A DNA stretch of 64,000 nt from Rufibacter latericius. Its GTDB lineage: Bacteria > Bacteroidota > Bacteroidia > Cytophagales > Hymenobacteraceae. Shown here in pieces: positions 16,449 through 25,354 of this stretch (position 1 is its first letter; the number at the start of each line of letters is the position of its first letter). The stretch covers positions 372,001 to 436,000 of the forward strand of contig NZ_RJJD01000001.1 of the NCBI RefSeq assembly GCF_003721515.1, read 5' to 3'. The notes below the pieces were generated by a model. It saw only the letters and a list, made by a program, of their open reading frames with translations, was not told the origin of the DNA and did no database searches. The translations under genes and the position numbers were made by a program.

Positions 16449-17753
16449 TTAGGCAGTAATGGGGGCTCTTTTAGGAAGGTCTGCTTCCAATACTTCTTCT
16501 TTTTCTGGCATGCTCATTTCATACCCGGGGCTGTTGATGTCTGGGTAGGCATGCATTTTATGTTCGTGAATGTCCAGGCCTTCCATTTCTTCTCTTTCGC
16601 TTACCCGCAAGCCTATGGTCATTTTAAGGATGGCCCACAGCACAAAGGCAAAGACAAAAGAGAACCCTCCAACGGCCCCAATCCCAATCAACTGGCTGAT
16701 CAGCTGCGGCGTTCCGGCCAGGTTACCGAAGAAACCCACGGCCAAAGTTCCCCAGATGCCGCACACCAAATGCACCGACAAGGCACCCACCGGATCATCC
16801 ACCCCTAGTTTGTCAAACACCGTCACCGCGATCACCACCAGGCTACCGGCCACCAGGCCAATGATAACCGAGTCAACCACGCCCATCTGGTCTGCACCGG
16901 CGGTGATCCCCACCAAACCTGCCAAGATGCCGTTGAGCACCATGGTAAAGTCACCGGTTTTGAAAAGCAGGTAAGAAAACAGGCAACCTCCCACGGCACC
17001 AGCCGCCGCGGCCAAACTGGTCATCACCAACACCCTTGACACTGCCCCTGGAGCCGCCGACAGCACCGATCCGCCGTTGAACCCAAACCAGCCCAACCAT
17101 AGAATGAAGACGCCAATGGTAGCCATGGGAATGCTGTGGCCTGGGATAGGCTTGATTTTGCCGTTCACGTACTTCCCAATTCTTGGCCCCAGCAACAGAA
17201 TACCGGCCAATGCTCCCCAGCCGCCCACCGAGTGGACAATAGTAGAACCGGCAAAATCATAGAAGGGCGTAGACAAGGTGTTCAGGAAACCGCCGCCCCA
17301 CTTCCACATGCCTACAATGGGGTAGCAAAGGCCTACAAACACCACGGAAAATACCAGGAACGTAGCCAACTTGATCCGCTCAGCCACGGCGCCAGACACG
17401 ATGGTGGCGCAAGTGGCGGCAAACATCCCCTGGAAGAGAAAATCGGTCCAGAAGGTATAGCCCGCGTTGTAGGATGAAGTCTCGCCGCCTTCAGGCAGGT
17501 TGATTCCCCAGCCAGAAAACCCAAAGACTTTGCCGGCAAAGTCAGCGCCCGGGTACATGAGAGAGAAGCCCCACAGGGCATACATGAGCAAACCTATGGG
17601 CGGCATCATGCTGTTCTTGAACAGGATGTTGACGGTGTTCTTTGACCTGGCCAGACCAGATTCTAACGTGGCGAATCCCAGATGCATGACAAACACCAAA
17701 AAGATGGAAACCATCATCCAGACATTGTTGATGACAAATAACTCTTGTGACAT
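16449..17753 (-). CDS. amt: Ammonium transporter (Amt family, 434 aa)
   Basis: Eleven or more membrane helices span the protein. Family motifs are present: the N-terminal LGFATLESGLARSKN, FAGSTIVHSVGGWGALAG (first pore His), and DDPVGALSVHLVCGIWGTLAVG (second pore His). The C-terminal ~60 residues are cytoplasmic, where PII binds. There is no extra signal-transduction domain, so it is a plain transporter. The PII gene lies 65 nt upstream on the same strand, the usual glnB/K-amt pair. Confidence 0.96.
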   Translation of the reverse strand: MSQELFVINNVWMMVSIFLVFVMHLGFATLESGLARSKNTVNILFKNSMMPPIGLLMYALWGFSLMYPGADFAGKVFGFSGWGINLPEGGETSSYNAGYTFWTDFLFQGMFAATCATIVSGAVAERIKLATFLVFSVVFVGLCYPIVGMWKWGGGFLNTLSTPFYDFAGSTIVHSVGGWGALAGILLLGPRIGKYVNGKIKPIPGHSIPMATIGVFILWLGWFGFNGGSVLSAAPGAVSRVLVMTSLAAAAGAVGGCLFSYLLFKTGDFTMVLNGILAGLVGITAGADQMGVVDSVIIGLVAGSLVVIAVTVFDKLGVDDPVGALSVHLVCGIWGTLAVGFFGNLAGTPQLISQLIGIGAVGGFSFVFAFVLWAILKMTIGLRVSEREEMEGLDIHEHKMHAYPDINSPGYEMSMPEKEEVLEADLPKRAPITA

Positions 17754-17818
17754 GGTAAAATGTTTAGGTGAATAATAGATTTTGATTTGAAGTTGTTTGA
17801 GTAAGTGCGAAGGGTGAT

Positions 17819-18157
17819 TTAAAGGGCCGTCTCGCCTATCTCGCCGGTTCTAATCCGGATGACTTCCTCCACGTCCATGATGAAGATTTTACCGTCGCCC
17901 ACTTTTCCGGTAGTGGCAATTTTGAGGATGGTGGATACCACGGGGTCTACCTGCTCATCGGTGGCAATGAGCTCTATTTTGGTTCTGGGAATAAACCCCA
18001 CGTTATAGGAGGTGCCCCGGTACACCTGAGAGGAGCCGTGCTCTAACCCGAACCCCTTCACATCATAGGTAGACATGAACGGAATCCCAATCTCAGCCAA
18101 GGCTTCGTATACATCCTCAAATTTGGATGTTCTAATGATTGCTTCAATTTTCTTCAT
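17819..18157 (-). CDS. glnB: PII nitrogen regulatory protein (112 aa)
   Basis: PII senses 2-oxoglutarate and ATP/ADP and plugs Amt when nitrogen is sufficient. The start at 18157 gives MKKIEAIIRTSKFEDV and exactly 112 residues, the family length; the frame is open to 18337 but those residues are not part of the family. The T-loop (VYRGTSYN) keeps Tyr51, the residue uridylylated in proteobacteria, although no modifying enzyme is visible here. The C-loop TGKVGDGKIFI is intact. No sigma-54 promoter pattern was seen upstream. Confidence 0.94.
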   Translation of the reverse strand: MKKIEAIIRTSKFEDVYEALAEIGIPFMSTYDVKGFGLEHGSSQVYRGTSYNVGFIPRTKIELIATDEQVDPVVSTILKIATTGKVGDGKIFIMDVEEVIRIRTGEIGETAL

Positions 18158-18621
18158 AAGCTTAAAGTCTTGATTTACACTTACATTCAAAGGGTGTATT
18201 TTCTTGGATTTATATGAATTTAGAACAAACCACCTAAAAAGCAAGGGGTTAAATAATAAAAACACCCATTCATCAACTAAAACCACCCTAAATTTGACAC
18301 CTCTCTTTTCACTATTCGCAAGATATTTTGCTTTCATTTTTCTTATAACTGCAACAAAACAGAAGGCTCCTTCCCTACTTTTTCACAAAAGGTTTGGTTT
18401 ACCATGTATTTATTGACGAATTCTTAAAAAAGGAATGAAAAACAAAAAACGCTCTTAACGCTTCTTAGCAGAGAAAGAAATTTTCGTATTCTACCGGCAA
18501 TTAGAAGCAAGTGCCTTCAACCTGATTGCGGAAGCTAAGGAAAGGTGTAGATAAGGGCTTGGCTGAGTGAATGCAGCACCTGCAAACCAAGCAAACCCCA
18601 ACTGAAAAGAAATAATACAAA
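18158..18621. other. Upstream region of the PII-amt genes
   Basis: AT-rich, no gene. It must hold the PII promoter, but no box good enough to annotate was seen. Confidence 0.5.
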
Positions 18622-18676
18622 AAGCCCTTTGGTTTATGGTCTGTTTCTATGAAACAAGCCATAAACCAAAGGGCTT
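18622..18676 (-). terminator. Terminator of dnaG
   Basis: 18-bp perfect outer stem (18622-18639 with 18659-18676) plus an inner TGTTTC/GAAACA stem. On the minus strand a T-rich run follows. It is 170 nt beyond the dnaG stop. Confidence 0.75.
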
Positions 18677-18845
18677 CCCAACGCGGATAATCCTATAACT
18701 ATATAGTAATTCTTTCTGTCAGGCTGTATTTAAGAGTTAAAACAGCTTCAGAACAGCAATCATCTGCGGGTGAGGCCTCAATAAGTTGAGAATATTTTTG
18801 CCTTGAGGCCATATTTCTTTATCCAAGCTCAGGCATTGACACCCA
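18677..18845. other. 3' region of dnaG
   Basis: Non-coding; contains GGCCTCAA (18774-18781) and its complement TTGAGGCC (18803-18810), a possible weak hairpin. Confidence 0.4.
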
Positions 18846-20834
18846 TCAACTGAACACAATCCCTAGAAGATCAGCAATTTGCTTCTCAAATTCTTTCAGT
18901 GCTTTGATGGTGCGCAAGGTTTTATCCAACTCAGCCGCATCAGACGCTTTAGGAAGGGTTGCCATCTGGTCTTTGATCATCAGCTGCACGTTGCGCCACT
19001 TTAGGCGCAGCACCTCCCGCTCAGACCCGTACTGGATAAGGTCGCTTTCCCGGGGCACAACTATTTCATGTTTGGCCCACCCATCGCTGAGTTCGTATTT
19101 CTCACTTATTAAGTCAATTACTTCCTTTATGATCTCCTGGTCCTCGTGCTGCATCATTTCTGTAGCCGTAGGCAGAAAACCTTGCTCCAGTTTCAAGAGG
19201 CACAATTTATACAAGCGATCATAGATAGGCGTGCGGAACTCTACATCCTCCAGTTCACTCAAAATAAATTGGCTCGTGGTGAGTCCCTCCTCTATCTCCT
19301 TATCAGCAAAATTGAGAATCCAACGGATAACCTCCCGCTCGCGGGTGCGGAGCAAATCGTTTTGGCCGGTTTCCTGCTGGTCTTCGTCCTCGTACATGGC
19401 GGCCTCGGCAGCAGCAGCGGCTTCAGCTTCGGCGGCCATCTCCTCAAAGGAACCAGGCGCGTAGGAAGCTGGAGCCGAGCCATAAGAAGGCTGGGACTGT
19501 TGGGACCGGGCGTTTTTTTGCTCGGTGAGGTGGATTTTGTTGTACTCAGAGATGAGTACCTGCTCGTCAATGCCAAACAAAATGCTGCACTGCTTCAGGA
19601 ACACCGAGCGCTTGATCGCATCCGGTATCTTAGCGATAGACACCACCATTTCCCTGATGGCATCTGCTTTCTTGACCGGGTTGTTCTTGGCTTCCTGCGC
19701 GTACAGTTCAGATTTGAACGAGATAAAATCCTGGCTGTGTTTGCTCAGGTGCTCCTTAAAAGCAGTGTCGCCCACCTTCCGGATATAACTATCCGGGTCA
19801 TCGCCATCAGGAAAGAGCACCACGTTCACGTTCAGGCCACCCTCCAGAATCAGGTCGATTCCGCGTAAAGAGGCTTTAATCCCGGCGGGGTCACCGTCAT
19901 AGAGTACCGTGATGTTCTTGGTGTATCTTCCGATAAGCTTGATCTGGTTCTCCGTGAGCGAGGTGCCCGAGGAAGCCACGACGTTCTCAATGCCGCCCTG
20001 GTGCAGGGAAAGCACATCCAGGTAGCCTTCCACCAGATAGCAGTTGTCTTCCTGCCGGATGGATTGTTTGGCCTGATACATGCCGTAGAGCACATCACTT
20101 TTGTGGTAGATGGGTGACTCCGGCGAGTTGACGTATTTGGGTGATTTCTTGTCGTTGGTCTTAAGCGTACGCGCGCCAAACCCAATAGTGCGGCCCGATA
20201 CGTTCTGGATGGGGAACATCACGCGTCCCCGGAACCGGTCATACTGCTTGCCTTCTTCCTGCTTTACAATGGTGAGGCCGGTTTCCTCCAGGTATTTCAG
20301 TTGGAAACCCTTTTCAAGGGCGGCTTTGGTGAAATCGTCCCAAGAATCTAAGCTGTAGCCTAGCTCAAACTTCTGGATGGTTGCCGCCGACAAACCGCGC
20401 TGTTTGAAGTACGGTGCCCCGATGCTCTGGCCTTCGTCGTTTTTATGAAGGGCGTTGACAAAGTACTGCTTCGCAAAATCTGAGAGAATGTAGAGACTGT
20501 CGCGCTCGTTCTGGGCCTGTACCGCTGCCGGGCTTTGGTCTTCCTCAATATCAATGCTGTACTTCTTGGCCAGGTACTTGAGCGCCTCCACGTAGCTGGT
20601 GCCCTCCACGTCCATGATGAACTGCACTGAGTTACCCGCCTTGCCGCAGCCAAAGCATTTGTAAATGCCCTTGTTAGGCGCTACGCTAAAGGAAGGGGAT
20701 TTCTCATGGTGGAATGGGCAGCAGGCCCACATGTTCTGGCCCTTCTTCTTCAAACTCACAAAATCACCCACCACCTCCACTATGTCGGCTTGCAGGATGA
20801 TCTGGTCAACAACTTCTTTCTTTATCAGGGCCAT
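18846..20834 (-). CDS. dnaG: DNA primase
   Basis: It makes RNA primers at the replication fork. The CHC2 zinc finger is complete (C39, H42, C60, C63), followed by the primase core with RVMFPI and the TOPRIM motifs LVEGYLDVLSLHQ and VLYDGDPAGIKA. A low-complexity Ala/Glu-rich linker (about residues 470-490) precedes the helicase-binding C-terminal domain. The start is set at 20834 (MALIKKEVVDQI); ten more residues are open upstream. It is not in the usual rpsU-dnaG-rpoD cluster, as is normal for Bacteroidota. Confidence 0.97.
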   Translation of the reverse strand: MALIKKEVVDQIILQADIVEVVGDFVSLKKKGQNMWACCPFHHEKSPSFSVAPNKGIYKCFGCGKAGNSVQFIMDVEGTSYVEALKYLAKKYSIDIEEDQSPAAVQAQNERDSLYILSDFAKQYFVNALHKNDEGQSIGAPYFKQRGLSAATIQKFELGYSLDSWDDFTKAALEKGFQLKYLEETGLTIVKQEEGKQYDRFRGRVMFPIQNVSGRTIGFGARTLKTNDKKSPKYVNSPESPIYHKSDVLYGMYQAKQSIRQEDNCYLVEGYLDVLSLHQGGIENVVASSGTSLTENQIKLIGRYTKNITVLYDGDPAGIKASLRGIDLILEGGLNVNVVLFPDGDDPDSYIRKVGDTAFKEHLSKHSQDFISFKSELYAQEAKNNPVKKADAIREMVVSIAKIPDAIKRSVFLKQCSILFGIDEQVLISEYNKIHLTEQKNARSQQSQPSYGSAPASYAPGSFEEMAAEAEAAAAAEAAMYEDEDQQETGQNDLLRTREREVIRWILNFADKEIEEGLTTSQFILSELEDVEFRTPIYDRLYKLCLLKLEQGFLPTATEMMQHEDQEIIKEVIDLISEKYELSDGWAKHEIVVPRESDLIQYGSEREVLRLKWRNVQLMIKDQMATLPKASDAAELDKTLRTIKALKEFEKQIADLLGIVFS

Positions 20835-20861
20835 GGGTACGCAGGAAAATAAGGCGGTAGA

Positions 20862-20869
20862 CAAAGATA
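20862..20869 (-). promoter_or_regulatory. -7 box for dnaG
   Basis: CAAAGATA on the plus strand reads TATCTTTG on the coding strand, 28 nt before the start codon. Confidence 0.45.
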
Positions 20870-20945
20870 CAGATTTCAGTTTTGTTTTGGCTGAAAGGCA
20901 GCTATCTCATGAAGGTCTGTTTTTAAATAGTTTTCCCGAAAAGAG

Positions 20946-20963
20946 GCAGAAAACAGGGCTTAA
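20946..20963. repeat. R element copy (right half) touching a stop codon
   Basis: GGCAGAAAACAGGGCTTAAG; its end overlaps the stop of the following minus-strand lipoprotein gene (20960). The left half is degenerate. Confidence 0.4.
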
Positions 20964-21421
20964 GGACGACGCACGGTCCCTTTGAATTCTCCGGCCGTAA
21001 ACAGCAATAATGGGGAAGGATTGACTCCCAACCGGTTCATGGATAACTGGAAAGTACCTTTTATGAAGCCCGTGCTGGAATCATAATTTGTGATAATAAG
21101 CTCTGCCGGGGAGTTTCCCTCCGTTAACCTATAAACGCCTGTTACCGCATCCCCTCCTATCAATTCCAGGTATTCCGCCCTGAGGGCAGGCACAGTAAAT
21201 TTGCCTTCGCCTGTGAATTTGACTTTCATAGTCAGGTGTTGGCTTACTTCATAACAAACAATGTGCAGAGAGTCTTGATACAAATAGATGGAAGGGACTC
21301 CATTCCAGGTTTCGCCACCCTTCTGGACAATTAAAGAGTTTTCAGGCCATGTTTCTTTGTCTTCGCAGCTGAAAAACAGGAGGGAAAATACTAAAAGGAA
21401 AAAGGACGGTTGAAGCTTCAC
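20960..21421 (-). CDS. Small lipoprotein of unknown function (153 aa)
   Basis: The start is GTG (21421) and leads into a lipoprotein signal with lipobox FFSC (Cys about residue 19). The mature part is beta-rich with no recognised domain, of a size seen in lipocalin-like or Ig-like Bacteroidota lipoproteins. The residues after Cys (EDKET) are acidic and could suit surface export. The next lipoprotein gene lies 52 nt upstream on the same strand, so the two probably form an operon. Confidence 0.7.
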   Translation of the reverse strand: MKLQPSFFLLVFSLLFFSCEDKETWPENSLIVQKGGETWNGVPSIYLYQDSLHIVCYEVSQHLTMKVKFTGEGKFTVPALRAEYLELIGGDAVTGVYRLTEGNSPAELIITNYDSSTGFIKGTFQLSMNRLGVNPSPLLLFTAGEFKGTVRRP

Positions 21422-21473
21422 AAGGCGTTTATGTTAGGTTGATTCTAATTATTTACCGGTCCAGGACAGGATT

Positions 21474-21944
21474 TTACTTTAACTCGGCAATGGCCGCCTC
21501 CACTTTGTCAAGGAACGGATAGAGGTAATCTGGTACGTTGTGCCGGGTTTTATCAATGAAGAAGTAGCGTTTCATTCCGTTTCTGCCAATTTCCAGGTAA
21601 ATACCTCCGCCATCCGCTGCATCGGGACTCCCGATGATGCTTCTGTCTTCAGAAAGTAACCTGGCGGGCACCTGATGGGGCAAGTCTTTTACCTTTTCGT
21701 ATAAGGCGGCGCTTTTGGGCTCATAGTTTCCTTCGTAGGGTTTGCCTCCGGGATACTGGTCTTTGGTGTCTTCAAACAGGGTGCCGTTCTCAATCTTGAA
21801 GATCTCCACGCAGTTTTCGCCTCCGCAGAAGCCATAGTAATGCCCAAACACCAGGTAATCGGGAGATTCAAGCAGAGCCTCCTCATCCTCCTGGCAGGCG
21901 GTGAGAGACAGGAGCATTAACCAACAAAAAAACAGCTTTTTCAT
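21474..21944 (-). CDS. Small lipoprotein of unknown function (156 aa)
   Basis: The start at 21944 gives a lipoprotein signal with lipobox LTAC and then QEDEEALLE, a strongly acidic run like the Bacteroidota surface-export signal. The mature part has a paired-cysteine stretch (FCGGENCVEIF), short strands, and a C-terminal helix. The cysteines may bind metal or form a disulfide. No family was recognised. It precedes the other small lipoprotein gene. Confidence 0.7.
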   Translation of the reverse strand: MKKLFFCWLMLLSLTACQEDEEALLESPDYLVFGHYYGFCGGENCVEIFKIENGTLFEDTKDQYPGGKPYEGNYEPKSAALYEKVKDLPHQVPARLLSEDRSIIGSPDAADGGGIYLEIGRNGMKRYFFIDKTRHNVPDYLYPFLDKVEAAIAELK

Positions 21945-22055
21945 GTCTAAATATTTTTGAGAACCCAAAACAGGAGGAGGTTTGTCATACATCACCTCTA
22001 CGTAGAGGACCCTAAAACCAATCTTAAAGTTGCACCGGCTTTCTGATATTCTATT

Positions 22056-22088
22056 CCGGCCTTACTTTTTGGAAACCAGCCTTAAAAT
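22056..22088. repeat. R element copy in a divergent promoter region
   Basis: Left arm CCGGCCTTACTTTTT, right arm GGAAACCAGCCTTAAAA. It is one of the few copies not next to a stop codon. Confidence 0.5.
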
Positions 22089-22101
22089 GGCTTCTGGTAG
22101 C

Positions 22102-22128
22102 TTGTTAAACAGATAGTGTGTATCTTTG
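22102..22128 (+). promoter_or_regulatory. Promoter of the mrp-nifU operon
   Basis: TTG at 22102-22104 and TATCTTTG at 22121-22128 (spacing 16, slightly short) lie 29 nt before the mrp start. Confidence 0.45.
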
Positions 22129-22157
22129 TAAGAGCGAATTTTAGCGCTGTAGAACAT

Positions 22158-23261
22158 ATGGCAATTACCCAAGAAGACGTATTAAAAGCCCTCAGCTATG
22201 TAGAGGAGCCAGATCTGGGCAAGGATCTGGTCACCTTGAACATGATTGAGGACGTGCAAATAAACGGTCTGGACGTGGCCTTTACCGTGATCCTGACTAC
22301 CCCGGCCTGTCCGCTCAAAGACCTGATCCGGAACGCCTGTATCCGGGCCATCCATACCATGGTGGACAAAGATGCGAACGTAACGGTGAACATGACCTCG
22401 CGCGTGACCTCGGCCCGCCAAGACAACCAGGCGCTGCTGAAAGGTGTGAAAAACATCATTGCGGTGGCTTCTGGGAAAGGCGGTGTAGGGAAATCTACCC
22501 TCACGGCAAACCTGGCCGTGGCGCTGGCGCAGTCCGGAGCTAAAGTAGGTTTGGTGGATGCTGATATCTCGGGCCCATCGGTGCCTACCATGTTTGGTGT
22601 GGAAGATGCCCGCCCGGCGGTATACCGCATGCCCGATGGCCGCAACCTCATCGAACCCATTGAGAAGTACGGCATCAAGCTCATGTCCATCGGGTTCCTG
22701 GCCCCGGCCGAGAGTGCGGTGGTGTGGCGCGGCCCCATGGCCAGCTCGGCGCTGAAGCAATTTATTACCGAGGTAGACTGGGGCGAGCTTGATTATTTGC
22801 TTATTGACCTACCCCCGGGAACCAGTGACATCCACCTGACGTTGGTACAGACAGTACCGGTTACGGGCGCTATCATTGTGACCACCCCGCAGAAAGTAGC
22901 CATTGCCGATGCTGTGAAAGGTTTGCAGATGTTCCGGCAGCCGCAAATCAACGTTCCGATCTTAGGATTGGTAGAAAACATGGCGTACTTCACGCCGGCT
23001 GAGTTACCAGAGAATAAATATTATATCTTTGGACAGGCCGGGGGCCGCGACCTGGCAGAACGTTACGGCGTTCCGTTCATTGGCGAGGTACCGTTGGTGC
23101 AAAGCATCAGAGAAAGCGGCGACCAGGGAGCCCCGCAGATTCTGCAGGAAGGCACGCCCGCTTCGCAGGCCTTTGAGCAAGTGGCACAAGAAGTGGCCCG
23201 GCAGGTTTCCGTACGGAACGCCAGCTTGGACAAAACCAAAGTAGTAGAAATTAAAGCCTAA
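22158..23261 (+). CDS. mrp: Mrp/ApbC-type Fe-S cluster carrier ATPase (367 aa)
   Basis: The N-terminal ~95 residues are the MIP18/DUF59 domain. The P-loop ATPase domain follows, with the deviant Walker A GKGGVGKST at about 106-114, VDADISGPSVP, and DLPPGTSD. The protein carries and delivers iron-sulfur clusters in the cytoplasm. The start at 22158 is chosen because MAITQEDVLKAL begins the DUF59 domain and a promoter lies just before it. The next gene, a NifU-type scaffold, begins 4 nt after the stop, and the pairing supports a shared Fe-S role. Confidence 0.95.
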   Translation: MAITQEDVLKALSYVEEPDLGKDLVTLNMIEDVQINGLDVAFTVILTTPACPLKDLIRNACIRAIHTMVDKDANVTVNMTSRVTSARQDNQALLKGVKNIIAVASGKGGVGKSTLTANLAVALAQSGAKVGLVDADISGPSVPTMFGVEDARPAVYRMPDGRNLIEPIEKYGIKLMSIGFLAPAESAVVWRGPMASSALKQFITEVDWGELDYLLIDLPPGTSDIHLTLVQTVPVTGAIIVTTPQKVAIADAVKGLQMFRQPQINVPILGLVENMAYFTPAELPENKYYIFGQAGGRDLAERYGVPFIGEVPLVQSIRESGDQGAPQILQEGTPASQAFEQVAQEVARQVSVRNASLDKTKVVEIKA

Positions 23262-23265
23262 GAAC

Positions 23266-23535
23266 ATGGCAGACAACGCACTGAAAGAGATTTTAATCCA
23301 GCAAGTGGAGCTAGCCCTAGACTCTATCCGCCCGTACCTGAAAACAGACGGCGGCGATGTCAAAGTGCTGGACATTACGGAAGAACGGGTGGTAGTGCTG
23401 GAACTGATGGGCGCCTGCGGCTCCTGTCCCATGTCTGCCATGACCTTCAAAGGCGGTATTGAGCAAGCCATCATGCGCGCCGTGCCCGAAATCAGAGGCA
23501 TTCAGGCGGTGAACCTCACCCCTATGGATGTATAA
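23266..23535 (+). CDS. NifU-like (Nfu-type) Fe-S scaffold protein (89 aa)
   Basis: A single NifU C-terminal domain: the region IRPYLKTDGGDVKVLDI is followed by the cluster-binding CxxC (C51, C54 in GACGSCPMS). Such proteins hold a cluster for transfer to targets. It is co-transcribed with mrp (4-nt gap) and followed by a strong terminator. Confidence 0.95.
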   Translation: MADNALKEILIQQVELALDSIRPYLKTDGGDVKVLDITEERVVVLELMGACGSCPMSAMTFKGGIEQAIMRAVPEIRGIQAVNLTPMDV

Positions 23536-23563
23536 GGTCGCTTAGCATTGTTTTAGATTTTTC

Positions 23564-23608
23564 AGGCCGGTTGGCAATGAGAGTTTTCCTTTCATTGCCA
23601 ACCGGCCT
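23564..23608 (+). terminator. Terminator of the mrp-nifU operon
   Basis: Perfect 17-bp stem (23564-23580 with 23592-23608), followed by TTTGTTTTT. Confidence 0.9.
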
Positions 23609-23610
23609 TT

Positions 23611-23645
23611 GTTTTTGGCCTGTTTTCTAAAAACGGGCCGAAAAC
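23611..23645. repeat. R element copy
   Basis: Left arm TTTTTGGCCTGTTTTC, right arm AAAAACGGGCCGAAAACT; begins 2 bases after the terminator stem. Confidence 0.7.
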
Positions 23646-23738
23646 TAAACAGCCTTTCTTTTCATAGCTGCCAAGGTTTTACGTTCTCGTGATAAGGGAT
23701 AAATTGGGTCTGCGAATTTGTCGTGAGTCGTGATCTGC

Positions 23739-23774
23739 TTTAGGGCTTCTTTCCAGAAAACAGGCCTGAAACGG
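23739..23774. repeat. R element copy, part of a composite repeat
   Basis: Left arm CTTTAGGGCTTCTTTCC, right arm AGAAAACAGGCCTGAAAC; followed 5 bases later by a 25-bp motif that recurs at 63427. Confidence 0.65.
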
Positions 23775-23779
23775 GATTA

Positions 23780-23804
23780 GCACAGACGCTCGCACGTCCT
23801 CCGG
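23780..23804. repeat. 25-bp dispersed repeat, copy 1
   Basis: Begins GCACAGACGCTCGCA and matches 63427-63451 with two mismatches. Both copies lie shortly after an R element. Confidence 0.65.
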
Positions 23805-23893
23805 TCTTTACGAGGTCTGGGCCCTAGCTGGAAAGCGATTGTCGAAAGGATTTTCTCTTGCAAAATGGCATTCCCTTTTCTCGCAGACCTTTC

Positions 23894-23901
23894 TATCTTT
23901 G
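23894..23901 (+). promoter_or_regulatory. -7 box for fahA
   Basis: TATCTTTG lies 24 nt before the chosen ATG (23926), which supports that start over the upstream open frame. Confidence 0.45.
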
Positions 23902-23925
23902 TTTGACCACCGATCCCTACCTGCC

Positions 23926-25203
23926 ATGCTAACCGCCAATGACCCCTCGCTGCACTCCTGGATTCAGATTCCCCCCACCAGTGACTTCCAGATACAGAAC
24001 CTGCCCTTCGGTATATTCCAGGCGAAAGACCGAGATCCCAGGGTGGGCGTAGCCATTGGCGAGTATGTGCTGGATGTATACGTACTCACGCAGCACGGCC
24101 TTTTTGACATGCTGGATGTGGAAGACCCTACCGTGTTCCATAAGCCGTACCTCAATGAGTTTATGGCGCTGGGCAGAACCATCTGGCGGCAGGTACGCTG
24201 CCGAATCTCAGAACTGCTGCGCACCGATAATCCCGAGATCAGGGACAACCGGGAACTCATGGCCGAGTGCCTGTTGATACAGAAGGATGTGCAGATGCTC
24301 ATGCCCGTGCTGGTACCTAATTACACCGATTTTTACTCCAGCATGGAACACGCCACCAACGTGGGCTCCATGTTCCGCGACCCGGCCAATGCCCTCCTGC
24401 CTAACTGGAAACACCTGCCGGTAGGCTACCACGGCCGCGCCTCCTCCATTATTCCCTCGGGTGTGCCCATCCGGAGGCCTCAAGGTCAGACCAAACCCGC
24501 CGATGCCGATGCTCCCGTTTTCGGGCCTACCAAGCAACTGGACTTTGAGTTGGAAGTAGCGTTCATCACCGGTCAACCCACTGAACTAGGAACTTCGCTG
24601 ACCACTCTGGAGGCCGAGGAATACATCTTCGGGTTGGTCTTGTTCAATGACTGGTCGGCCAGGGATATTCAGGCGTGGGAGTACGTCCCTTTGGGACCAT
24701 TTTTAGCCAAGAACTTCGCCTCTTCTATTTCGCCCTGGGTTGTGACTTTGGATGCCCTGGAACCTTTCAGAGTGCCAGGGCCGGTACAGGAACCCAGAGT
24801 ATTGCCTTACCTTGAGTTCAGCGGAAACAAAAACCTCAACATCAACCTGGAGGTAAGTTTACAAGGACCGGGGTTACCCGAAGAAGTGGTGATTTGCCGT
24901 TCCAATTTCCGGCACATGTACTGGAACATGAACCAGCAACTGGCGCACCATACCATCAACGGCTGCAATATTGAGGTAGGCGACCTGTATGCCTCAGGCA
25001 CCATCAGCGGACCAACCCCAGATTCCTACGGCTCCATGCTGGAACTGACCTGGCGCGGCACCAACCCTCTACAGTTTCCCAACAACACCGAACGCAAGTT
25101 CCTCCAAGACGGTGACATTGTCACCATGCGCGGCTACGCCGAGAAAAACGGCATCAGGGTAGGTTTCGGAGAGGTCCGCACGGAGATTCTGCCTTCTATT
25201 TAA
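23926..25203 (+). CDS. fahA: Fumarylacetoacetase (425 aa)
   Basis: The last enzyme of tyrosine/phenylalanine breakdown, splitting fumarylacetoacetate into fumarate and acetoacetate in the cytoplasm. The metal ligand and catalytic regions are present: YTDFYSSMEHATNVG, DFELEVAFITG, and FNDWSARDIQAWEYVPLGPF. The N-terminal SH3-like domain (about 1-115) is also there. The length is normal. The frame is open to 23839, but the ATG at 23926 sits right after a promoter box. A flavin-reductase gene follows on the same strand. Confidence 0.96.
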   Translation: MLTANDPSLHSWIQIPPTSDFQIQNLPFGIFQAKDRDPRVGVAIGEYVLDVYVLTQHGLFDMLDVEDPTVFHKPYLNEFMALGRTIWRQVRCRISELLRTDNPEIRDNRELMAECLLIQKDVQMLMPVLVPNYTDFYSSMEHATNVGSMFRDPANALLPNWKHLPVGYHGRASSIIPSGVPIRRPQGQTKPADADAPVFGPTKQLDFELEVAFITGQPTELGTSLTTLEAEEYIFGLVLFNDWSARDIQAWEYVPLGPFLAKNFASSISPWVVTLDALEPFRVPGPVQEPRVLPYLEFSGNKNLNINLEVSLQGPGLPEEVVICRSNFRHMYWNMNQQLAHHTINGCNIEVGDLYASGTISGPTPDSYGSMLELTWRGTNPLQFPNNTERKFLQDGDIVTMRGYAEKNGIRVGFGEVRTEILPSI

Positions 25204-25354
25204 AGGTAAAAATATCAGGATGTGGAAATTTGAAGAACAGGAGACGAAGATCATGCAGATGTAAACCAGCCTCAACTTCCTACATTTTCCAATACGGGCA
25301 TTTTCTCCTCCCAATTACTATCTCCGCCAGTCTCCAAAACTTTAGACCTTCCGT

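Noticed and set aside
18158-18450. Sigma-54 promoter upstream of the PII gene
   Set aside because: No TGGCAC-N5-TTGC pattern on the minus strand.
19146-19868. 240-aa open frame antisense to dnaG
   Set aside because: Lies wholly within dnaG and has no promoter or domain.
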